Shown piece by piece: positions 17,000 to 26,096 of a stretch of DNA of 64,000 nucleotides (positions within the stretch are counted from its first letter, which is position 1; each line of letters starts with the position of its first letter). Position numbers and translations under genes: made by a program. The stretch comes from Nitrospira sp. (GTDB lineage: Bacteria; Nitrospirota; Nitrospiria; Nitrospirales; Nitrospiraceae), in the NCBI GenBank assembly GCA_020846195.1, contig JADLEJ010000040.1, positions 1 through 64,000 on the forward strand, in the 5' to 3' direction. The notes beneath the pieces are model-generated. The model saw only the letters and a list, made by a program, of their open reading frames with translations, searched no databases and was not told the origin of the DNA.

Positions 17000-19900
17000 A
17001 TGGACCGCCTGCTGACGCTCTCGCTGCGCTACCGATTCTTCACCCTCGTCGCCATCGTTCTGGTCATCGCGGCGGGCCTCTGGTCGTTCGCGCATCTCAC
17101 CATCGATGCCGTGCCGGATCTGACGCCCGTGCAGGTTCAAATCCTCACGCGCGCGCCTGCCTTGGGACCGGTCGAAGTCGAGCAATTCGTGACCTTTCCC
17201 ATCGAAGCGTCATTGAACGGCCTGCCCGCCTTGCGCGAACTGCGCTCCGTGTCGCGCTACGGCCTGTCGGCGGTAACCGCGATCTTCGACGACCGCGCCG
17301 ATATTTATCGCGCACGGCAGCTCGTCGCCGAACGGCTCGCCCGCGCAGTGGAGCAGATTCCCACGGAATACGGCCGCCCGGTCATGGGGCCGCTGACAAC
17401 CGGGTTGGGAGAGGTCTATCAGTTTACGCTCAAGGGGCCCGGCTACAGTCCGATGGCCTTGCGCACGCTGCTGGAATGGGACATCGGAATGAAACTGCGG
17501 ACGGTCCCCGGAGTGGTGGAAGTGAATATCTGGGGCGGCGAACCGCAGCAATTTCACGTCATCGTGGACCCGGCGAAACTCCTGTCCTTGAAACTGTCGC
17601 TCCGGCAGATCTTCGACGCGCTGCAACGCAACAATGCGCTGGCCGGGGGCGGGTATATCGAACACCGGCGCGAGCAACTCCTGATTCGGGGCGAAGCACT
17701 GGCGACCGGGGTGAGCGATCTCGCCCGCATCGTCGTCGCCCATGGATCGGGCGGTGTCCCGATCTATATCGCTGATGTCGCCGAGGTGAAAGAGGCCTCG
17801 GCCCTGCGCATCGGGGCCGCCACGGCCATGGGCGAGGGCGAGACCGTGATCGGCATGGTGCAGATGCTCGCCGGAGAGAATGCCCAGCGCGTGGTCGCGC
17901 AGGTCAAGGAGCGGGTGCAGGAAATCCAGCAAACGCTCCCGCCCGGCGTCGTCATCGAGCCCTACTACGACCGCACGCTCTTTGTCTCCAAAGTCATCGC
18001 GACCGTGCGCAACAACCTGGTGGAAGGAGGCCTGCTAGTCATCGCCGTGCTGTTCCTTTTTCTCGGCGATCTGCGCGCCGGGCTGATCGTCGCGTCGGCC
18101 ATTCCACTTTCCATGCTCATCGCCTTCACCGGAATGATGCAGATGGGACTCTCCGGCAATCTGATGAGCTTAGGGGCCATCGACTTCGGCCTGCTGGTCG
18201 ATGGCTCGGTCGTCATGGTGGACAATATCCTGCGGCGGCTGGTACAGGCGAAGAATGGGAATCGAGAAGAGCGCTTGGCGGAAGTCCTGGCCGCCGGGCG
18301 CGAAGTCTTGCGCCCCATGACGTTTGCCGTAGGCATCATTATTCTCGTGTATGTGCCCATCCTCACGCTCACCGGCATCGAGGGCAAGATGTTCCGCCCG
18401 ATGGCCTCGACCGTCATCATCGCCCTCGCCGGATCGCTGCTGCTGGCGGTCACGGTCACCCCCCTCCTCTCCTTCTGGTTTGCGCGAGGCGGAAGCGGCC
18501 ATGAAGACCAGCGTCTCATTCGAATCCTGCGCGGTCTCTACGCGCCTTGCTTGCGCTGGGCGCTGGCGCGACCGGTCTGGCCGGCCGCCGTTGCCATCGG
18601 ATTGTTTCTGCTGAGTCTCGGCCTTGGCGCGAGATTGGGCGTTGAGTTCATTCCCAGACTGAATGAAGGCGACCTCGCCGTGCAAGTCTGGCGGCTGCCG
18701 AGCGTCTCGCTGAGCGAGTCCGTCGCGACCTCGCTCGATATCGAACGAGTCCTTCGCCGTTTTCCTGAAGTCACCCGAGTGGTCACCAGAACGGGCAGCC
18801 CGGAAGTCGCCACCGATGTCATGGGCGTGGAGATGTCCGATGTCTTCGTCATACTCACGCCTCAACAGGAATGGGTCACCGCCCACACTCGCGAGGCGCT
18901 GATTGCCGCGATGAAAGAGGCGATTACGCGCGACGTTCCGGGGGCCGGCCTCAGCTTCACCCAGCCGATTGAAATGCGGTTCAACGAGTTGATCGCGGGC
19001 GTCCGCTCGGATCTTGCCGTCAAAATTTTCGGGCCGGATCTCGACATCCTCAAACAACAAGCCGGCGCAGTCGCACGCGCGCTGCAACAGATACCCGGCG
19101 CAGCGGATGTGAAAGTCGAGCAAGTCGCCGGCCTGCCGATCCTGCGCATTATGGTGAACCGTGACGAGATCGCCCGGTATGGGCTCACCGCGGATGAGGT
19201 GCTGGCCCTCGTGCAGACGACCAGAGCGGGAGCGGTCGTCGGGACCGTCATACAGGGTCCCAGAAGGTTCGAGCTGGTCGTGCGCCTGGCTGAGAGCGCG
19301 TCGCGCGATCCCGCCAGCTTGGGAAATCTCTTGATCCCGACGATGCACGGAGAGCTCGTCCCCCTCTCGCGCGTCGCCGCAATTCAGGTGGATTCAGGAC
19401 CGGCTCAGATCAGCCGCGAGCATGTCCAGCGGCGCATCGTGGTGGAGTGCAATATTCGAGGACGCGACCTGGGCAGCTTTGTGGCCGAGGCGCAACGAGC
19501 GGTCGCACAAGCCGTCGCACTTCCGACTGGCTATGAACTGGCATGGGGAGGGCAATTCGAGCATCTCAAGGACGCGTCCCAGCGGCTGGCCATGGTCATC
19601 CCCATCACCCTGCTGCTCATCCTGGGCGTGCTAACTCTCATCTTCGGCGCGATGCGCCCGGCGCTGCTCATTTTTTTGAACGTCCCGCTCGCGCTGTCAG
19701 GAGGTATTTTGGCACTCTGGATTCGCGGGCTGCCTCTGAGCATGTCCGCCGTCATCGGCTTCATTGCGCTCTTCGGCATTGCCGTGCTGAACGGAGTCGT
19801 TCTGGTGAGTCACATCAGGCAGCTAGAAGCGGCGGGACAGTCGATCGATGAAGCCGTCACTGAGGGCGCAATGGACCGGTTGCGGCCGGTGTTGATGACC

Positions 19901-20137
19901 GCGCTCGTCGCCAGTCTCGGCTTTGTGCCGATGGCGCTCGCCACCAGCCTGGGCGCGGAAGTGCAGCGGCCGCTGGCCACGGTCGTGATCGGCGGACTGC
20001 TCACCTCCACCGCCCTCACCCTGCTCGTCATCCCCGCCGTCTATCGAAGGTATTCACCATACGAAAGAACAAGACCTACTCCTCCCAGCGAAACGGCGGC
20101 AGCCTCTAGTTCAACAGCACCAAACCTAGCGCTTTGA
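17000..20137 (+). CDS. Heavy-metal RND efflux permease (CzcA/CusA family)
   Basis: A 1045-residue RND proton antiporter. It has the expected 12 helices and two large periplasmic loops. Helix 4 carries DFGLLVDGSVVMVDN near residue 394, the form found in the heavy-metal-exporting (HME) branch, in contrast to the drug-exporting branch. The N-terminus (TIDAVPDLTPVQVQILTRAP) is also HME-type. The pump would export divalent or monovalent metal ions across both membranes. Metal specificity is not certain. The C-terminus ends in a Ser/Thr-rich tail. The last 32 bp overlap a small minus-strand ORF. Confidence 0.93.
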   Translation: MDRLLTLSLRYRFFTLVAIVLVIAAGLWSFAHLTIDAVPDLTPVQVQILTRAPALGPVEVEQFVTFPIEASLNGLPALRELRSVSRYGLSAVTAIFDDRADIYRARQLVAERLARAVEQIPTEYGRPVMGPLTTGLGEVYQFTLKGPGYSPMALRTLLEWDIGMKLRTVPGVVEVNIWGGEPQQFHVIVDPAKLLSLKLSLRQIFDALQRNNALAGGGYIEHRREQLLIRGEALATGVSDLARIVVAHGSGGVPIYIADVAEVKEASALRIGAATAMGEGETVIGMVQMLAGENAQRVVAQVKERVQEIQQTLPPGVVIEPYYDRTLFVSKVIATVRNNLVEGGLLVIAVLFLFLGDLRAGLIVASAIPLSMLIAFTGMMQMGLSGNLMSLGAIDFGLLVDGSVVMVDNILRRLVQAKNGNREERLAEVLAAGREVLRPMTFAVGIIILVYVPILTLTGIEGKMFRPMASTVIIALAGSLLLAVTVTPLLSFWFARGGSGHEDQRLIRILRGLYAPCLRWALARPVWPAAVAIGLFLLSLGLGARLGVEFIPRLNEGDLAVQVWRLPSVSLSESVATSLDIERVLRRFPEVTRVVTRTGSPEVATDVMGVEMSDVFVILTPQQEWVTAHTREALIAAMKEAITRDVPGAGLSFTQPIEMRFNELIAGVRSDLAVKIFGPDLDILKQQAGAVARALQQIPGAADVKVEQVAGLPILRIMVNRDEIARYGLTADEVLALVQTTRAGAVVGTVIQGPRRFELVVRLAESASRDPASLGNLLIPTMHGELVPLSRVAAIQVDSGPAQISREHVQRRIVVECNIRGRDLGSFVAEAQRAVAQAVALPTGYELAWGGQFEHLKDASQRLAMVIPITLLLILGVLTLIFGAMRPALLIFLNVPLALSGGILALWIRGLPLSMSAVIGFIALFGIAVLNGVVLVSHIRQLEAAGQSIDEAVTEGAMDRLRPVLMTALVASLGFVPMALATSLGAEVQRPLATVVIGGLLTSTALTLLVIPAVYRRYSPYERTRPTPPSETAAASSSTAPNLAL

Positions 20138-20279
20138 CCGACGCCCTAGCAGCGGCTTTGGCCTTGCTCGCGGGATTGAGCAATTGACCGGGATCGGCGT
20201 GAGCGCCGATGGCCGCGACGCGCTTGCACTGCTGCACAATGGCCAAGACGATGCGCCCGCGAATGGTTCGGATTTTCAT
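20106..20279 (-). CDS. Small basic hypothetical protein (57 aa)
   Basis: From ATG at 20279 the minus strand encodes 57 residues: a basic start MKIRTIRGRIVLAIVQQCKR, then an Ala-rich helix (KAKAAARASVKALGLVLLN). It overlaps the 3' end of the permease gene by 32 bp. Its composition is regular and helical, unlike a random shadow, but no Shine-Dalgarno is seen. No function is recognised. Confidence 0.35.
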   Translation of the reverse strand: MKIRTIRGRIVLAIVQQCKRVAAIGAHADPGQLLNPASKAKAAARASVKALGLVLLN

Positions 20280-20425
20280 GACGCGGCATTGTAATCACCA
20301 GGCGGAGGAAAACTCTAGCCCACCGTTGGCGGAGCACCACCTGCGCGGGCGCACACAATCGCGAAACCTTCGCAAGGGACGCCGGACGAGACCGCACCAC
20401 CGCCGTTCGCCTGGCCTCGCCGTCG

Positions 20426-20454
20426 TTGAACTCCCCCTGTCAAACGGCTATGGT
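20426..20454 (+). promoter_or_regulatory. Sigma-70-like promoter for arsR-pit
   Basis: TTGAAC (20426-20431), a 17-bp spacer and TATGGT (20449-20454) lie 35 bp before the GTG start of the ArsR-type gene. Spacing is ideal and the boxes are moderate matches. Confidence 0.45.
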
Positions 20455-20489
20455 GTGTCCATTGAAGGCCGCCATCTGCGGAGAGCCAG

Positions 20490-20825
20490 GTGAAACGAGC
20501 GACACCGAATAAAACCACCACGGCCCAGGAATGCGCCGCCATTCTGCGCGCCGTGGGCGATCCGACTCGACTGACCATTCTTGAGTCCTTGCTCGCGCAG
20601 GAAAAGTGTGTCGGCGATCTCGTGACGGAGCTGCACCGCCCTCAGCCATACATCTCCCATCATCTTCGCATTCTCAGGCAGGCCGGCCTCATCGAGGGGC
20701 AGCGTGACGGCAAACAGATCTGCTATCGCATTGCGCCCCATATGCAGAGCGCGCTGAAGTCTCGCGGCAAACAAGGACTGGACTTCGGCTGCTGTCAGCT
20801 GAGCTTCCCCGACGGCGCCCGGTAG
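20490..20825 (+). CDS. ArsR/SmtB family transcriptional regulator
   Basis: A 111-residue winged-helix repressor. The DNA-recognition helix is visible (PQPYISHHLRILRQAGLI). A cysteine at EKCVGDL matches the position of the ArsR metal-binding helix (ELCVCDL in classical ArsR, where there are two). A second cysteine pair is in the C-terminal DFGCCQLSFP. Such proteins leave DNA when As(III), Sb(III) or another soft metal binds. The start is GTG at 20490 behind GGAGAG. Pit follows after 4 bp, so it probably controls that transporter. Confidence 0.82.
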   Translation: MKRATPNKTTTAQECAAILRAVGDPTRLTILESLLAQEKCVGDLVTELHRPQPYISHHLRILRQAGLIEGQRDGKQICYRIAPHMQSALKSRGKQGLDFGCCQLSFPDGAR

Positions 20826-20829
20826 CGGA

Positions 20830-21957
20830 ATGGACCTCGCGCTACTCGCACTCATTCTGGCCCTCGCATTCGCGAACGGGACGAATGACGTGTCCAAAGC
20901 CATCGCCACACTCGTTGGCAGCGGCATCACCGACTATCCGACCGCCATTCGATGGGGCACCGCCTGGACGATAGCAGGGGCAGGCCTATCCGCCCTCGTT
21001 GCCACGGCCATGGTCAAAACATTTAGCACCGGACTGGTGCAACCGGACCTCAGCATCCCTCCGGCTTTCGCGCTGGCCGTACTCGGCGGAGCAATGACCT
21101 GGGTCTTGCTGGCCTCACGTACAGGACTGCCGGTCTCTACGACGCATGCCCTCACCGGAGCGATCATCGGCTCCGGCATCATGGCGTTCGGGCAAGAGGG
21201 CCTGGTCTGGCCGGCGCTTGCCAAAAAGATTGCGCTCCCATTGCTCCTCAGCCCTCTGCTGGCCTTTACCGTGGCGGTCATCGTCCATCCCGTTATCCGC
21301 ATCCTTGCCAAACGGTGGGAAGGGCACTGCCTATGCGTCATGCCCACCGCTCGCGCCCTGGTGACGGTCGATGCTCGCGGCGTGACCCGCACCCTGTTTC
21401 AAGCAGCCAGCCTGGGACAGCCGGTGCTGGATGTCCCATCGCATTGCGAGCGCGCCGGATTGAGCGGGCTGGTCATCGGTCTGGACAGCATCCATTGGAT
21501 CTCCAGCGGACTCACCTCCCTGGCGCGCGGCGCCAACGACGCACCGAAGATTGTCGCCATGCTGTTGCTGGGACACTCCTTTGCAGCGCCGAGCGATAGC
21601 CCTCTTCGGATGGCCGTCTTTGCCGGTGTGGCGCTCGCGATGGGAATGGGAAGTTATTGGGGCGGACTCCGCGTCACACAGATGCTCGCGGAAAAAGTCA
21701 CCCGCATGAATCATGTCGAAGGCTTATCGGCCAATCTCACAACGTCCTCTCTCGTGATGATTTCGGCGACGCTCGGGCTGCCTGTTTCAACCACCCATAT
21801 CAGCAGCTCGGCGATCATTGGCATCGGCCTGCTCAAGGGCGCTCACGCCGTGCGCTGGATCACCGTGCGCGACATGGTCCTGGCCTGGATCGTGACCATT
21901 CCCGCTGCCGCCTTGCTGGCCTGCGCCAGCTACCTCTGCCTGGCTCGCATCTTCTAA
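20830..21957 (+). CDS. PiT family inorganic phosphate transporter
   Basis: A 375-residue membrane protein with the internal duplication of the PiT family: FANGTNDVSKAIATLVG (14-30) in the first half and a matching GANDAPKIVAM near 235. Paired motifs VSTTHALTGAIIGSG and VSTTHISSSAIIGIG are also present. These proteins take up metal-phosphate with protons and also let arsenate in. Coupling with an ArsR-type regulator four bases upstream suggests that uptake is adjusted when arsenic or another metal is present (inference). Confidence 0.88.
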   Translation: MDLALLALILALAFANGTNDVSKAIATLVGSGITDYPTAIRWGTAWTIAGAGLSALVATAMVKTFSTGLVQPDLSIPPAFALAVLGGAMTWVLLASRTGLPVSTTHALTGAIIGSGIMAFGQEGLVWPALAKKIALPLLLSPLLAFTVAVIVHPVIRILAKRWEGHCLCVMPTARALVTVDARGVTRTLFQAASLGQPVLDVPSHCERAGLSGLVIGLDSIHWISSGLTSLARGANDAPKIVAMLLLGHSFAAPSDSPLRMAVFAGVALAMGMGSYWGGLRVTQMLAEKVTRMNHVEGLSANLTTSSLVMISATLGLPVSTTHISSSAIIGIGLLKGAHAVRWITVRDMVLAWIVTIPAAALLACASYLCLARIF

Positions 21958-21994
21958 CTTCCGGCACACCCTACATAGAGACATATCTCTATGC

Positions 21995-22435
21995 ATAACG
22001 GGGGCCGTCCTCTGCCTGGAAAGGCGCACGGACGAAGACGTCCTTCGTGCCGCCGCCGGTCAAGGCAATCAAAAACGGATTGCCCGTGGGAACCACACGC
22101 CTGTTCGAGCACGCGGAACAATTCATCTTCATTCCCGCCTCCTGGCCTGGCTTTCCTCCGCAACTGCAACAGCTGATGAACGACGCACAGTATCCGTCCT
22201 GGGTGAACAACGGCCGATCCAATCAGGGCTGGCAGACGCGGTACAACGATCTGCGCTATCAGACGGCTGCCCGGCAAGGCAGTCTGTTGGACTACCCCGA
22301 ACGCGCCGAAGACATCCAGTCCCCTTGAGCCGCCGCCGGCTCAAAACCAGACTCAGGCATTGATGCAACGGCTGGAGAAACGCGTGGCAGAACTTGAACG
22401 CACGCTCAACGAGCGCACGCCACATAAAAAATAAT
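21995..22435 (+). pseudogene. Frameshifted hypothetical ORF
   Basis: From GTG at 22047 one frame encodes about 93 residues (LPVGTTRLFEHAEQFIFIPA, later QQLMNDAQYPSWVNNGR) and stops at a TGA after DIQSP. The next frame (+1) continues without pause as PPPAQNQTQALMQRLEKRVA and a charged coiled coil to a TAA near 22433. The switch lies at TCC-CCT-TGA-G near 22320: removal of one C joins both parts. Codons before the GTG are open back to a TAA near 21994 but contain no ATG. It is either a decayed gene or uses a +1 shift. The protein family is not recognised. Confidence 0.4.
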
Positions 22436-22509
22436 CGCGTGCGGCACACAGGCCCAGAAACGCGGATGCTGCCGAGAGTGCATTCGGTGGAATGCCCGCG
22501 CGGCGCGAG

Positions 22510-23901
22510 CTACTCGTCGTGGGATTTTTTGAGCCGCCGGTCCAGTGCGAAGCGGGTCATGCCGAGATGCTTCGCTGCCAGCGTTTTGTTGTAGTCGGCC
22601 AGCCGCAGGACTTCGTCCACAATGGCGCCCTCTACATCGGCAAGCGATTGCTGTCCCAGCTTCATCTCGACCCGCACGACCGGCTCCGGTCCCGGCGCCG
22701 TGGTGACGGCCATCTGTTTGCCGGTCTCTTCGCGCAACTCCGCCGGCAGAGAGCTGGCCATCAACGTCCGGCCCTGGCAAAAAATCATGGCCCGTTCGAG
22801 AATGTTCTGGAGTTCACGGATGTTGCCTGGATAGTGATACCGCTCCAGCAACGTGCGCGTCTCCGGGTCCAGCTCAGGCACCTGTTTGCCGAACTCCTGC
22901 GCGAAGCGAACCAGGGAACGCTCGCAGAGCGGAACAATATCCTCCACGCGGTTCCTCAGCGGCGGCAATTCGAACGCCACGACATTGAGCCTGAAATAGA
23001 GGTCTTCGCGAAAGGCCCCGCGGCCCACTTCTTTTTTAAGATCGCGGTTCGTAGCGGTGATCAAACGGAAATCCACGCCGATATCGTCGGTGCCTCCGAG
23101 ACGGCGGAAAGAACGCTCCTGAATCACGCGCAACAGCTTGGCTTGCATCGAAAGGTCTAGATCGCCGATTTCATCGAGGAACAGCGTGCCGCCCTCGGCC
23201 TTTTCGAGCAGCCCGAGCTTGCGTTGATTCGCGCCGGTAAAGGCGCCCCGCTCGAACCCGAACAATTCGCTCTCGAATAGCTCCTTGGGAATCGCCGTGC
23301 AATTGACCCCGATAAACGGCTCCGCCGCCCGGGCGCCGTTATGATGAATCACGCGCGCCAGGAACTCCTTGCCCGTTCCGGTTTCGCCGAGCAGCATCAC
23401 CGACGACTTGGGATTCTCCGCCACTTCGCGCACCTGTTCGAGCAGCTGCTTCATCCTGTGGCTCTGCGCGATCAGATGGCTCAAGCGATACTGGCTCTCC
23501 CGATGCTCCTGCTCATCGGCAAGCCGCCGGCGCAGCGTCACGACATCCAGCACCCGGGCGATCACCGGATCGATGCCTTCCAGATCGACCGACTTGATCA
23601 GAAAGTCGTACGCGCCCAGCTTCATCGCCTCCACCGCGTCCTGCACCGTCCCATAGGCCGTCAGCATGATCACCATGGCGGACGGGGCCAGCTGCCGTAG
23701 ATTCTTCAGCGTGTCGAGCCCGTTGAGACCGGGCATCTTCAAATCGAGGAGAACAAGATCGGGCAGCTCGTGCCGCAGCGCTTCCAGCAGCGCTTCGCCG
23801 GATTCATACCCGACGGCGCGATGGCCTTGCCTGGTCAGCCGCTTGACGACCGCCGAGCGGATCGCCTGCTCGTCATCCGTGACAAATACGACAGCGCGCA
23901 T
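22510..23901 (-). CDS. Sigma-54-dependent response regulator (NtrC family)
   Basis: A 463-residue activator. The receiver domain has phosphoacceptor D53 (LLDLKMPG) and K103, but the residue after K103 is Ser where Pro is usual (LIKSVD). The AAA+ domain has Walker A GETGTGKE (172-179), the sigma-54 contact loop GAFTGA (219-224) and Walker B LFLDEIGD. A Fis-type helix-turn-helix ends the protein (NKTLAAKHLGMTRFALDRRL). All motifs for sigma-54 activation are intact. It lies 3 bp after the cognate kinase gene. A good -24/-12 site lies upstream of the divergent nirC gene, its likely target. Confidence 0.93.
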   Translation of the reverse strand: MRAVVFVTDDEQAIRSAVVKRLTRQGHRAVGYESGEALLEALRHELPDLVLLDLKMPGLNGLDTLKNLRQLAPSAMVIMLTAYGTVQDAVEAMKLGAYDFLIKSVDLEGIDPVIARVLDVVTLRRRLADEQEHRESQYRLSHLIAQSHRMKQLLEQVREVAENPKSSVMLLGETGTGKEFLARVIHHNGARAAEPFIGVNCTAIPKELFESELFGFERGAFTGANQRKLGLLEKAEGGTLFLDEIGDLDLSMQAKLLRVIQERSFRRLGGTDDIGVDFRLITATNRDLKKEVGRGAFREDLYFRLNVVAFELPPLRNRVEDIVPLCERSLVRFAQEFGKQVPELDPETRTLLERYHYPGNIRELQNILERAMIFCQGRTLMASSLPAELREETGKQMAVTTAPGPEPVVRVEMKLGQQSLADVEGAIVDEVLRLADYNKTLAAKHLGMTRFALDRRLKKSHDE

Positions 23902-23904
23902 GGA

Positions 23905-25839
23905 TCAGCCTTTCCCTCTCTGAGAGCCTTGGCTCAGCGGAAGCCAAATTCTCACAGCAGTCCCTGTGCCGAGTTCACTCGTCATGTGAATATCCCCGCC
24001 ATGGCCTTCAATGATATTTCTGCAAATCGCCAGCCCCAACCCTGTCCCATGCCGCTTCCCGGTCGTATAAAACGGTTCGAATACGCGCGCGATCACCTCT
24101 GGGGCAATGCCGATGCCGGCGTCTTTGACCAGCACCACGATACCCGGCCGCTCCTGGCTCGACAACTCGAACGCCGTCACATCGATGTCCGCTCCCCCTG
24201 CCGGAGAGGCATCGATCGCATTGTGAACGACATTCAAGAGCACCTGTTTGATCTGATCCCGATCGGCGTGCACATGGCTGGCCGTCGGAGACAACGACGT
24301 CCGGAGGCCGAGCTGTTTCGCCTGCAACGGCACATCGAGCGTCTTGACGACTTCGGCAATCAACTCGGCCAGATCGAAACGAACCGGCGCCAGCTCGCGC
24401 GGCCGCGCATAGTCCACGATTTGATTGACGATGCGATCCAGCCGTTTCGCCTCTTTCAAAATCACATCGATGTCGATCCGCCGCGGGTCATCGTTCGAAA
24501 AGTCGTCCAGCAGCAGCGAGGCGGTGGAGCCGATCCCGACCAGGGGGTTCCTCAACTCATGCGCGATGCCGGCCGCCACCTGTCCTAGCATCGCCAAATG
24601 CTCCGACCTGGTCAGCCTGGATTGCAGATCCTCCAGCGCCGTAATATCGACATTGAATCCGACATACACCTGCGATGCGCCGTCGCCGCCGTCAATCGGC
24701 AGCCGGCGGCTCAACACTTTTCTCATTCCGCCGTCTTTATGCAGAAAACGGAACACCGTTTCGCACGACTGTCCCTGGGTCACCGCGTAGGAAAATTCGG
24801 ACAGCACCCGGTCGCGATCTTCCGGATGAATCCGCGCCCGGAACGCATCGGGGTCCAGCGGATCGTTCGGATCGAGACCCGCCAGCTCCTGATTGTAGCG
24901 ATTGCTGAAGGTGATCTGCATCCCCTTCGTGGTAAAGATCCCGAACGGCGCATGATCGACGAGGCCCCGGTACTTCGCTTCCGACACCGCCAAATGCTCG
25001 TTCAGCTGGCGCAGCGCAGCCTCGGACTGCTCCATTTGGTGCAGATGGCCGCTGATCTGCGTGCTCATGCCGTGCATCACCCGCGTGAGATCCCCGATTT
25101 CGTCCGTCCGTGCCAGCACCGGAATCGCCGGGACCAATCCGGCCGGCGACGATCCGACCGCCGTCGCCAAGCTGAGCAGCGGGGCCGCAATCGCGCGGGC
25201 GATCAGATACAGCGCGCCGACCATCAACCCGAACGTAAACACGCCGCCGCCCAGCACGACAAATAGCGTGGAGGTGCGATCCTGGCTCAATTGCGCCAGC
25301 TTTTCCGCGACGCTCTGCTGCTCGAACCGGTCGAAGATTCCCATCTCACGGCGAATCTCGACCATCAGTTCCCGTCCGCGCCCTTCTTCGATGTAATGAA
25401 ACGCATCCTGCTGGTGACCGTTTTTAATCGCGCTGATCAACGTCTCTTTTTCCGTCACCAACTGGACGACGAGATTCTGGATGTCCTTGAAGCGATTCGA
25501 CTGCTCGCCGGAAATACGCCCGGCAATATCGTGGCCGACGGCCGCGACCCCTTCTTGCGCGACGCGATAGGGACGCAGATACCGGTATTGTTGCGTCAGC
25601 ACATAACCGCGAAACCCGGTCTCCAGATCGACGACCAGCCGCATGTACTCGGCGGCGTTCTTTTGCGTGACGTAGAGACTGTCCAGCTGTTCTTCGTCCT
25701 GCGAAAAGGTCTGGATGCTCTGATAGGTCATCACGCTCAAGACAATGAGCGCGACCAGAGGAATAAACGACGCCAGCAGCAGCTTGCGATGAATTGGAAG
25801 ATTGTTGAACAGGCCGGCGATGCGCTCTCGCATAGGCAC
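23905..25839 (-). CDS. Sensor histidine kinase with CHASE3, HAMP and PAS domains
   Basis: A 644-residue membrane kinase. TM1 is at about 20-40, an extracytoplasmic CHASE3-like helical domain at 45-185, TM2 at about 190-215, HAMP at 215-270 and PAS at 285-400. The HisKA phosphoacceptor is H427 in GIAHELRNPL. The HATPase domain follows with N and G boxes (NVVHNAIDAS, GTGLGLAICRNIIEGHGG). It should autophosphorylate on H427 and pass phosphate to the NtrC-type regulator encoded 3 bp downstream. The signal sensed by CHASE3 is unknown; neighbours suggest nitrite, a nitrogen compound or envelope stress (inference). Confidence 0.92.
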   Translation of the reverse strand: MPMRERIAGLFNNLPIHRKLLLASFIPLVALIVLSVMTYQSIQTFSQDEEQLDSLYVTQKNAAEYMRLVVDLETGFRGYVLTQQYRYLRPYRVAQEGVAAVGHDIAGRISGEQSNRFKDIQNLVVQLVTEKETLISAIKNGHQQDAFHYIEEGRGRELMVEIRREMGIFDRFEQQSVAEKLAQLSQDRTSTLFVVLGGGVFTFGLMVGALYLIARAIAAPLLSLATAVGSSPAGLVPAIPVLARTDEIGDLTRVMHGMSTQISGHLHQMEQSEAALRQLNEHLAVSEAKYRGLVDHAPFGIFTTKGMQITFSNRYNQELAGLDPNDPLDPDAFRARIHPEDRDRVLSEFSYAVTQGQSCETVFRFLHKDGGMRKVLSRRLPIDGGDGASQVYVGFNVDITALEDLQSRLTRSEHLAMLGQVAAGIAHELRNPLVGIGSTASLLLDDFSNDDPRRIDIDVILKEAKRLDRIVNQIVDYARPRELAPVRFDLAELIAEVVKTLDVPLQAKQLGLRTSLSPTASHVHADRDQIKQVLLNVVHNAIDASPAGGADIDVTAFELSSQERPGIVVLVKDAGIGIAPEVIARVFEPFYTTGKRHGTGLGLAICRNIIEGHGGDIHMTSELGTGTAVRIWLPLSQGSQRGKG

Positions 25840-25914
25840 TCCATAAAACCTGCGTCATCCTAGGAGTGAAATCCACGCCTGTCAAATGTCCGCCCTCCGC
25901 ACAATCGGCGCTCT

Positions 25915-25961
25915 CGCAATCGCACTGTGCGGTCTGTGCGAAACCGCTCAACACGATTGCG
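25915..25961. promoter_or_regulatory. Inverted repeat upstream of the sigma-54 promoter, candidate enhancer site
   Basis: CGCAATCG (25915-25922) and CGATTGCG (25954-25961) form a perfect inverted pair. They sit 50-100 bp upstream of the -24 element of the nirC promoter and 75 bp from the kinase start. The position suits an NtrC-type upstream activator site. The 31-bp gap between half-sites is long, so they could be two sites or looped partners. Confidence 0.35.
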
Positions 25962-26010
25962 CAGCGGCGTAAAGTCGCGATAATTGCTTCGCATATGCGC
26001 GCATCGCCAC

Positions 26011-26026
26011 TGGCACCGAGGTTGCT
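26011..26026 (+). promoter_or_regulatory. Sigma-54 (-24/-12) promoter of the nirC-efflux operon
   Basis: TGGCAC-N5-TTGCT fits the sigma-54 consensus (TGGCACG-N4-TTGCW) with a single mismatch and exact GG-to-GC spacing. It lies about 70 bp before the nirC ATG, in the gap shared with a sigma-54 activator operon. Confidence 0.75.
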
Positions 26027-26096
26027 TAGTCGCTCATCGCATTCTTCAATGCGAGCGAGAAACCGGCCGCAACCAAGAAGCATCAGGAGGACTTCG

